DNA from: Gammaproteobacteria bacterium
Lineage (GTDB): Bacteria > Pseudomonadota > Gammaproteobacteria > Steroidobacterales > Foliamicaceae
Assembly (NCBI GenBank): GCA_009845905.1
Contig: VXYS01000003.1
Span: forward strand, 254,112 to 318,111
Direction: 5' to 3'
Length of the DNA stretch: 64,000 nt
Part shown: piece by piece, positions 58,225 to 64,000 of the stretch
How the letters are laid out: each line of letters begins with the position of its first letter
How positions within the stretch are numbered: the stretch's first letter is position 1
Made by a program: the position numbers and the translations under genes
The notes under the pieces: generated by a model
Database searches by the model: none
What the model was told of the DNA's origin: nothing
The model's input: only the letters and a program-made list of their open reading frames with translations

Positions 58225-59871
58225 ATGAGCGCGCGGGAAAGCATGGAGTTCGACGTCATCGTCGTCGGGGCGGGGCCATGCGGTCTGGCGGCTTCGATCC
58301 GGCTGGCCCAGATGGCTCGCGAAACGGGCCGCGAACTGAACATCTGTCTGCTGGAGAAGGGCGCGGAAATCGGCGCGCACATCGTCTCCGGCGCGGTGCT
58401 GGAAACCCGTGCGCTTGATGAGTTGCTGCCCGACTGGCGCGACCGGGGAGCGCCACCCGCAACGCCCGTGGAAACCGACGATTTTCATTTCCTGCTGTCT
58501 CCGGGCCGTTCGCTGCGCCTTCCGGGAGTATTCATTCCCCATCCCATGCGCAATCACGGCAATTGCATCGTCAGCCTGGGCGCATTGTGCCAGTGGATGG
58601 GGACGCAGGCGGAGAATCTTGGGGTCAACGTGTTCCCCGGTTATCCGGCTTCCGGCGTCGTTTACGAGAACGGCCGGATCGCGGGCGTGGTCACGGGGGA
58701 GATGGGCCGCGACCGCGACGGGTGCGAAAAGCCTGGCTACGACCCCGGAATCGAGCTGCGCGCGCCGTACACGATCTTCGCGGAAGGCTGCCGGGGCCAT
58801 CTCGGCAAGGAACTGATGCAGCGCTTTGATCTTCGCAAGGACAGCGATCCGCAGCATTACGGCATCGGCATAAAGGAGGTCTGGCGAGCGCCCGAGAACC
58901 GGCGCCGCCCGGGCGCCGTCGTGCACACCCTGGGGTGGCCGCTTGGACAGACTACGGAAGGCGGCGGTTTCCTTTATCACGCGCATGACGGCCTTGTTTA
59001 TCTCGGTTTCATCGTGGCGCTGAACTACCGCAATCCGTACCTCGATCCGTACGAGGAGTTTCAACGCTGGAAGCACCACCCGCGCATTCGCGAGGTCATC
59101 GAGGACGGCGAGAGGATTTCCTGGGGCGCGCGCGCGGTCAACAAGGGAGGCCTGCAGTCTCTTCCGAAGCTTGCCTTTCCCGGAGGACTCCTGGCCGGAT
59201 GCGATGCGGGCTTTCTGAACGGGGCGAAAATCAAGGGCAGCCATACGGCGATGAAAACCGGCATGCTGGCCGCCGAAGCGGTTTTCGATGCGCTTACGGG
59301 CGATTCGCCGCCGGCGGTCCTGGAGGACTACCAGGACCGGATCGACGGGTCCTGGGTGCACGAAGAACTGCACCGGGCGCGAAATTTCGGACCGGCCCAG
59401 CACCGGTTCGGCCTGCTCGCCGGTTCGGCGTTTACCTGGCTGGACCTGAACATTTTCCGGGGGCGGCTGCCGTTCACGCTGCATAACCGCAAGCCGGACC
59501 ACGAGGAACTGCTGCCGGCATCAAAGGCGCGCCGGATCGATTATCCGAAGCCGGACGGCAAGATCAGCTTCGATCGGCTTTCTTCGGTGTACCTCTCGGC
59601 CACCAATCACGAAGAGGACCAGCCATGCCACCTGGTTCTGGAGGACGAGGACCTGCCGATACGGGACAACCTGCCGGACTTCGCGGAGCCCGCGCAACGC
59701 TATTGTCCGGCGGCCGTTTACGAAGTGGCCTGGGAAGGCGACACGCCGCGTTTCGTCATCAACGCGCCGAACTGCATCCACTGCAAGACCTGCGACATCA
59801 AGGACCCGGCGCAGAACATCAACTGGGTTGCGCCGGAAGGGGGCGGAGGCCCGAACTACGCCGGGATGTAG
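58225..59871 (+). CDS. electron transfer flavoprotein-ubiquinone oxidoreductase
   Basis: ETF-QO passes electrons from acyl-CoA dehydrogenases, through ETF, to ubiquinone. The 548-residue protein has the FAD fold (VIVVGAGPCGLAASIRLAQ), the ubiquinone-region HTLGWPLGQTTEGGGFLYH, GGLLAGCDAGFLNGAKIKGSHTAMKTGMLAAE split in two motifs, and the C-terminal 4Fe-4S site CIHCKTCDIKDP with an upstream Cys. ATG 58225 is chosen as the first start before the FAD fold; the open frame upstream is divergent-promoter sequence. Confidence 0.94.
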   Translation: MSARESMEFDVIVVGAGPCGLAASIRLAQMARETGRELNICLLEKGAEIGAHIVSGAVLETRALDELLPDWRDRGAPPATPVETDDFHFLLSPGRSLRLPGVFIPHPMRNHGNCIVSLGALCQWMGTQAENLGVNVFPGYPASGVVYENGRIAGVVTGEMGRDRDGCEKPGYDPGIELRAPYTIFAEGCRGHLGKELMQRFDLRKDSDPQHYGIGIKEVWRAPENRRRPGAVVHTLGWPLGQTTEGGGFLYHAHDGLVYLGFIVALNYRNPYLDPYEEFQRWKHHPRIREVIEDGERISWGARAVNKGGLQSLPKLAFPGGLLAGCDAGFLNGAKIKGSHTAMKTGMLAAEAVFDALTGDSPPAVLEDYQDRIDGSWVHEELHRARNFGPAQHRFGLLAGSAFTWLDLNIFRGRLPFTLHNRKPDHEELLPASKARRIDYPKPDGKISFDRLSSVYLSATNHEEDQPCHLVLEDEDLPIRDNLPDFAEPAQRYCPAAVYEVAWEGDTPRFVINAPNCIHCKTCDIKDPAQNINWVAPEGGGGPNYAGM

Positions 59872-59880
59872 GCCGCGCGA

Positions 59881-61056
59881 TCAGGGGACTTCGACGGCGA
59901 CGGCGACCGCCTCGCCTCCGCCGATGCACAGGGCGGCGACGCCGCGGCCTCCGCCGCGGTCTCGCAGGGCGTGGATCAGCGTGACCAGGATGCGGGCGCC
60001 GCTGGCGCCGATCGGGTGGCCCAGCGCGCAGGCGCCGCCGCGCACGTTAACCTTCTCGTGCGGCAGGCCCAGGTCGCGCATGGCAGCCATCGCGACGCAG
60101 GCGAAGGCCTCGTTGATCTCGAACAGGTCCACGTCGTCAACGGCCCATCCCGCTCTTTCCAGGACCTTCCCGATCGCCGGACCGGGCGCGGTGGTGAACC
60201 ATTCCGGTTCGTGCGCATGGGTGGCGTGACCGGCCACGCTCGCCAGGGGCTGGACGCCCAATTCGCCCGCGCGGCTTTCGCTCAGCAGGACAAGGGCTGC
60301 GGCGCCGTCCGAAATCGAGGAACTGGACGCCGCCGTGACCGTGCCGTCCCGGGCAAAGGCCGGTCGCATGGCGGGTATCTTCCCCAAATCGCATCGACCC
60401 GGCTCCTCGTCCTCGCTTACCGTGAACGTATTGCCGCGGTACAGGTAATTCACTTCAATGATCTCGGACCCGAAGGCCTCGCGCGACGCCAGCGCGCGCG
60501 TCACCGAATCCACCGCGAACTCGTCCTGCTCGCGGCGGCTGAACTGGTAGCGGCGGGCGGTCTCCTCGGCAAAAAAGCCCATCATCCGTCCGTCGTACGG
60601 GTTCTGCAATCCGTCCAGGAACATGTGATCGCGCAGTTCCTTGTGTCCCATTCTCAGACCGTCCCGTGCCTTCTCGACCAGGTACGGAGCATTGGACATC
60701 GATTCCATGCCCCCGGCCACGACGACCATTTCGGGATCGGCCAGAATCCGGTCGTGCGCCAGCATCACCGAGAACAGTCCGGACCCGCACACCTTGCTGA
60801 TCGTGGCGCAGGGGGTAGCGCTGTCGAGGCCGGCTCCGAGGGCGGCCTGGCGCGCCGGCGCCTGGCCGAGCCCGGCGGGCAGCACGCAGCCCATCAGAAC
60901 TTCATCGATTTCGCCGGACGGCAGGCCGCTGTCACCGAGGCAGGAACGGATCGCGGTCGCCCCCAGGTCCGTAGCGGATACCCGGGACAGCGCGCCCAGC
61001 ATGGCGCCTATGGGAGTTCGCCGGGCGGCGGCGATGACGGCTTTTTCTGTGCTCAT
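59881..61056 (-). CDS. acetyl-CoA acetyltransferase (thiolase)
   Basis: The 391-residue thiolase has the catalytic triad: Cys in SKVCGSGLFSVMLA (about residue 89), His in GGACALGHPIGASGARI (about 349) and Cys in ALCIGGGEAVA (about 379). It condenses or cleaves acetoacetyl-CoA. Its acetoacetyl-CoA product could serve both the acetoacetyl-CoA synthetase route and the HMG-CoA synthase at 29993-31483. It converges with the ETF-QO gene across 9 bases. Confidence 0.94.
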   Translation of the reverse strand: MSTEKAVIAAARRTPIGAMLGALSRVSATDLGATAIRSCLGDSGLPSGEIDEVLMGCVLPAGLGQAPARQAALGAGLDSATPCATISKVCGSGLFSVMLAHDRILADPEMVVVAGGMESMSNAPYLVEKARDGLRMGHKELRDHMFLDGLQNPYDGRMMGFFAEETARRYQFSRREQDEFAVDSVTRALASREAFGSEIIEVNYLYRGNTFTVSEDEEPGRCDLGKIPAMRPAFARDGTVTAASSSSISDGAAALVLLSESRAGELGVQPLASVAGHATHAHEPEWFTTAPGPAIGKVLERAGWAVDDVDLFEINEAFACVAMAAMRDLGLPHEKVNVRGGACALGHPIGASGARILVTLIHALRDRGGGRGVAALCIGGGEAVAVAVEVP

Positions 61057-61140
61057 GATCGATCAGTCGACAAACTCCTGCCGGAAACCGAAACAGATAT
61101 GTTATTTTGACCGCTCGAAAAAGGGTAGGTGGGGAGCAAA

Positions 61141-61935
61141 ATGCGTTATCACTTTTTTGGAACAGGAAAAGCGCACCGGATCGCAGTAATTGCGTGCGGC
61201 CTTTGCCTGTTGGCCGGCCCGGCGGCCGGAGACCAGCGCGTCAACGAGATGCTCGCGGTGCAGCAGAGCGCGACGGCAGACGACCGGCAGGCGCAGGCCG
61301 AGGTCAACGCCCTGGCCGACGAGACTCAGGAGGCGGTCAGCGAGTACCGTGTAAGGCTGCAGGAGCTGGACCGGATTCGCCGCTACAACGACAACCTGCA
61401 GCGCACCATCGACGACCAGGATCGCGAAAAGGCTTCGCTCACCAGGCAGATCAACGAATTCGGTGATCTCGAACAGGGAATCGTTCCGCTGCTCATGGAC
61501 ATGGTCGAGGACCTGGACCGGTTCATTTCGCTCGACGTCCCGTTCCTGATGGATACGCGCCGCGACATGCTCACGGATCTGCGCGACCTGATGGACCGCG
61601 CCGATGTCAGCATCGCCGAAAAATACCGCCAGGTCATGGGCGCATACCAGACGGAGGCGGCAATCGGACGCAACATGGAGTCCTATCCCGGTGAACTGGA
61701 GATCGGGGGAGTCAACCGCAAGGTGGACTTCCTGCGCGTCGGCCGCGTGCTTCTGGCCTACCAGACGCCCGATCGCGAGGAAACCGGCTACTGGGATACG
61801 CGCAGCGGGGAATGGCGTTCGCTGGATGACAGTTATCGCAGCCCCATAACCGTGGGAATACGCATGGCGCGCCGGCTGGCGCCGCCGGACATCCTGACCC
61901 TTCCAATTGCCGCGCCCGAAGGAGGTAAGTCATGA
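61141..61935 (+). CDS. DUF3450 family periplasmic coiled-coil protein (TonB-system associated)
   Basis: The 264-residue protein has a signal peptide (about 1-31, ending GPAAGD), a long coiled coil (about 35-110, QAQAEVNALADETQEAVSEYRVRLQELDRIRRYNDNL split), and a C-terminal globular part (LRVGRVLLAYQTPDREETGYWD, SLDDSYRSPITVGIRMARR). DUF3450 genes precede exbB-exbD-tonB sets in marine Gammaproteobacteria. ATG 61141 has GGGGAG upstream and is preferred over GTG 61129. It overlaps the next gene by 4 bases. Confidence 0.88.
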   Translation: MRYHFFGTGKAHRIAVIACGLCLLAGPAAGDQRVNEMLAVQQSATADDRQAQAEVNALADETQEAVSEYRVRLQELDRIRRYNDNLQRTIDDQDREKASLTRQINEFGDLEQGIVPLLMDMVEDLDRFISLDVPFLMDTRRDMLTDLRDLMDRADVSIAEKYRQVMGAYQTEAAIGRNMESYPGELEIGGVNRKVDFLRVGRVLLAYQTPDREETGYWDTRSGEWRSLDDSYRSPITVGIRMARRLAPPDILTLPIAAPEGGKS

Positions 61936-63317
61936 ACCGTTTGCTTGCATTGTCCGGTCTGGCGATCATCCTGGCGGGGCCTGCCACGGCCCAGGAAGAG
62001 GCACAGCCGGAAGTTCCCGGGGAGCAGGCCGATTCGGTACTCGAACTTCTCGAACTGGTCCGCCTGGAGGCCCGGGAAGGTTCCCGCCTCAACCGGGAAC
62101 GGGTGGAGCGCTTTCGTCAGGCTCGCGACGACCGCCAGCGCATGCTTGAGGAGGTGTCCCGCGATCTGGCCGCGGAAGAGCGCCGCAGCAATACGCTGAA
62201 CCGCCGCTACGAGCAGAACGAAAACGAGCTTGCGGACCTGGAGGAACGGCTTCAGATCCGGATCGGAAACTTCGGCGAACTGTTCGGCGTCGTACGCGAC
62301 GTGGCCGGCGATACCGTCAGCCAGGTCGTGACGTCACTGGTGTCGGCGCAGTATCCGGACCGCCTCGATCTCGTTCGCGGCATGGCCGAGGCGAAGGAAC
62401 TGCCCAGCCTGGAGGACCTGCGCGGCCTGCAGCTGATGCTGCTGGAGGAAATGGCGCAGTCCGGGCAGGTCGTACGTTTCGATGCGGAAATTACCGATCC
62501 GTCCGGCCAGACGAGCGCGGGCAACGTGATCCGCGTCGGCGCCTTCAACCTGATCCACGACGGCAAGTTCCTGACACGGGATGACGGGACGGGCGCGTTG
62601 CAGATCCTGCCTCGTCAGCCCGCAGGCAGGTATCTCAGCATGGCCGAAGACCTCGGCGATGCCACGGCGGGGCCCGTCGAAATGGCGGTCGACCCGACCC
62701 GAGGACAATTGTTGGGGATGCTGATCCAGGCTCCGGACCTCGGCGAGCGCCTGCAACAGGGCGGATACGTGGGCTACACGATTATCGGAATGGGCGCCAT
62801 CGGCCTGCTGATCGCGCTTTGGCGGCTGGTCGTGCTGCAGGGCGCCGGACGGCGAATCCGCGCGCAGCTCAGGAGCTCCAGCGCAAGCAAGGACAATGCC
62901 CTGGGACGGATCCTGGCAGTCTACGAGGAACACCAGACCGGCAATCTGGATGCTCTGGCGCTCAAGCTCGATGAGGCGATCATGCGGGAAGCGCCGATAC
63001 TCGAACGCTACCAGGGCATACTCAAGGTTTTCGCCGCCGTCGCCCCGCTGCTGGGCCTGCTGGGCACCGTGGTCGGAATGATCATCACCTTCCAGCAGTT
63101 GACGCTGTTCGGAACCGGCGATCCGAAGCTGATGGCCGGAGGCATCTCGCAGGCCCTGATTACGACCGTTCTCGGCCTGATCGTCGCGATCCCGCTGGTG
63201 CTGCTGCACAGCGTGGTTTCCAGTTCCAGCCAGTCGCTGGTGGAAATTCTGGAGGAACAGAGCGCCGGCCTGATCGCACGCAGGGCGGAAGGCGATGCCG
63301 CCGCGGCGGAGGCTTGA
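61932..63317 (+). CDS. long MotA/TolQ/ExbB-family protein (TtpC-like)
   Basis: The 461-residue protein has a signal peptide (MNRLLALSGLAIILAGPATA), a coiled-coil and globular periplasmic region (about 25-265), and a C-terminal ExbB-like part with three spans (YVGYTIIGMGAIGLLIALWRL, FAAVAPLLGLLGTVVGMIITFQQL, QALITTVLGLIVAIPLVLLHS). It resembles TtpC of Vibrio TonB2, which adds a periplasmic domain to ExbB. It overlaps the DUF3450 gene and is 36 bases before a second, short ExbB gene. Confidence 0.9.
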   Translation: MNRLLALSGLAIILAGPATAQEEAQPEVPGEQADSVLELLELVRLEAREGSRLNRERVERFRQARDDRQRMLEEVSRDLAAEERRSNTLNRRYEQNENELADLEERLQIRIGNFGELFGVVRDVAGDTVSQVVTSLVSAQYPDRLDLVRGMAEAKELPSLEDLRGLQLMLLEEMAQSGQVVRFDAEITDPSGQTSAGNVIRVGAFNLIHDGKFLTRDDGTGALQILPRQPAGRYLSMAEDLGDATAGPVEMAVDPTRGQLLGMLIQAPDLGERLQQGGYVGYTIIGMGAIGLLIALWRLVVLQGAGRRIRAQLRSSSASKDNALGRILAVYEEHQTGNLDALALKLDEAIMREAPILERYQGILKVFAAVAPLLGLLGTVVGMIITFQQLTLFGTGDPKLMAGGISQALITTVLGLIVAIPLVLLHSVVSSSSQSLVEILEEQSAGLIARRAEGDAAAAEA

Positions 63318-63353
63318 GGAGAGCAGGACGGGATAACGGCGGGACACTGGCAG

Positions 63354-63908
63354 ATGACTTTCCTGTTCGAAGCCTGGGCTTCCATCCGCGGCTTTTTCGA
63401 GCTGGGCGGCCCCGTGCTTTACGGAATTCTTGCCGTCACCATGCTGATGTGGACGCTGATCGTTGAACGGCTCTGGTATTTCTTCGGCGTTCTGCCCGGA
63501 GAAATGCGCGGCGCGCGGCAGTTGTGGGAAAGCGGACGCCGCGACGGTTCGTGGTTCGCCGCGAACCTTCGACGCCTGATTCTTTCCGAGGTCGGCCTGA
63601 GCGCCAGGCGTAACCTGGGGCTGATACAGACGCTGATGCAGATACTGCCGCTCCTGGGCCTGCTGGGCACGGTGTGGGGCATGGTCCAGGTGTTCGAGAT
63701 CATGACGGTGTTCGGCACCGGCAATGCACGCCTGATGGCGGGCGGCGTCTCGCAGGCCACGATCCCCACGATGTCGGGGCTGGTTGCCGCGCTGTCCGGA
63801 CTGTACCTGTCGGCCTGGCTGAGGCAGCGGGCCAAGCTCAAGATGGAGGAACTCGAAGACGCCCTGGAAATGCAGTTCGACGAACAGCCCCGGGAGGCGC
63901 CCGCATGA
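63354..63908 (+). CDS. exbB: ExbB-type biopolymer transporter (ExbB2-like)
   Basis: The 184-residue protein has three spans: about 15-40 (GGPVLYGILAVTMLMWTLIVERLWYF), LMQILPLLGLLGTVWGMVQVFEIM and QATIPTMSGLVAALSGLYLSAW. ExbB forms the proton channel that powers TonB. The short N-terminus and position after a TtpC-like gene fit the ExbB2 subfamily. Its stop overlaps the exbD start in ATGA. Confidence 0.93.
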   Translation: MTFLFEAWASIRGFFELGGPVLYGILAVTMLMWTLIVERLWYFFGVLPGEMRGARQLWESGRRDGSWFAANLRRLILSEVGLSARRNLGLIQTLMQILPLLGLLGTVWGMVQVFEIMTVFGTGNARLMAGGVSQATIPTMSGLVAALSGLYLSAWLRQRAKLKMEELEDALEMQFDEQPREAPA

Positions 63909-64000
63909 TCGAGCGCAAGCACCGCAAGCGGTCGCAGGAAGAGGCCGAGATCAACATCACGCCGATGCTCGACATCGTGTTCATCATGCTGATCTTCTTC
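63905..64000 (+). CDS. exbD: ExbD-type biopolymer transporter (truncated by window end)
   Basis: The first 32 residues (RKRSQEEAEINITPMLDIVF, then IMLIFF) match the ExbD N-terminus: a charged leader, INITPMLDIVF with the proton-carrying Asp, and the beginning of a single span. The rest of the gene, and any tonB after it, lie outside the window. Confidence 0.92.
   Translation, partial: MIERKHRKRSQEEAEINITPMLDIVFIMLIFF

Overview
The window is about 64 kb of dense, GC-rich (roughly 63-66% by eye) chromosomal DNA from a Gammaproteobacterium. The main evidence is gene order: queA-tgt-yajC-secD-secF; iscA-ndk-rlmN-pilF-rodZ-hisS-yfgM-bamB-der; guaB-guaA-tadA; glyA-ribD-ribE-ribB-ribH-nusB-thiL-pgpA. 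TonB receptors, ETF-QO, DUF1820 and DUF3450 genes fit an aerobic, outer-membrane-rich, probably marine or host-associated lineage. I cannot place it to family. No transposase, integrase, phage gene or CRISPR array was seen.

Layout. 0-3 kb: a partial Nudix gene, tRNA-Leu(CAA), and an ECF sigma / membrane protein / PDZ-protein module. 3-8.4 kb: queA-tgt and yajC-secDF. 8.4-12.2 kb: suhB, a thiol-dioxygenase-like gene, then a cysteine desulfurase fused to a cysteine-free IscU-like domain, iscA and ndk. 12.2-18.8 kb: the rlmN-to-der cluster, with ispG absent from its usual place. 18.9-23.8 kb: xseA, guaBA, tadA. 23.8-26.9 kb: a three-gene ABC-2 export system. 27-29.8 kb: tRNA-Ser(CGA) followed at once by a lower-GC three-gene cargo (VOC protein, MFS, rhodanese). 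30-33.7 kb: HMG-CoA synthase, a small membrane protein plus BtuF-like binding protein, and an FKBP. 33.8-39.5 kb: a TonB receptor and feoAB under a probable Fur box. 39.5-46 kb: DUF1820, purL, a histone-deacetylase-family gene, glyA. 46-51.4 kb: riboflavin genes, nusB, thiL, pgpA. 51.4-61 kb: MFS efflux, FAH-family hydrolase, acetoacetyl-CoA synthetase, TonB receptor, ETF-QO, thiolase. 61-64 kb: a DUF3450/ExbB/ExbB/ExbD TonB-energising operon cut off by the right edge.

Three things stand out. First, the IscS protein (492 aa) keeps its PLP lysine and catalytic cysteine but carries a C-terminal IscU-like domain in which all three scaffold cysteines are replaced; no iscR, normal iscU, hscBA or fdx lies nearby. 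Second, the window has at least seven dispersed palindromic elements. Five form one family just 3' of genes, and one of those sits in frame inside thiL, adding about 24 residues. Two others, between the MFS and FAH genes, share a 25-nt core but have unrelated arms that are each perfectly self-complementary, which looks like selection for structure. Third, ispG is missing from the rodZ-hisS gap while an intact HMG-CoA synthase is present, which suggests a mevalonate route to isoprenoids, although the rest of that pathway is not in the window.

Most genes sit in tight operons with 1-4 nt overlaps. No gene-free stretch exceeds 300 bases; the longest (52664-52882) is filled by the two palindromic elements.
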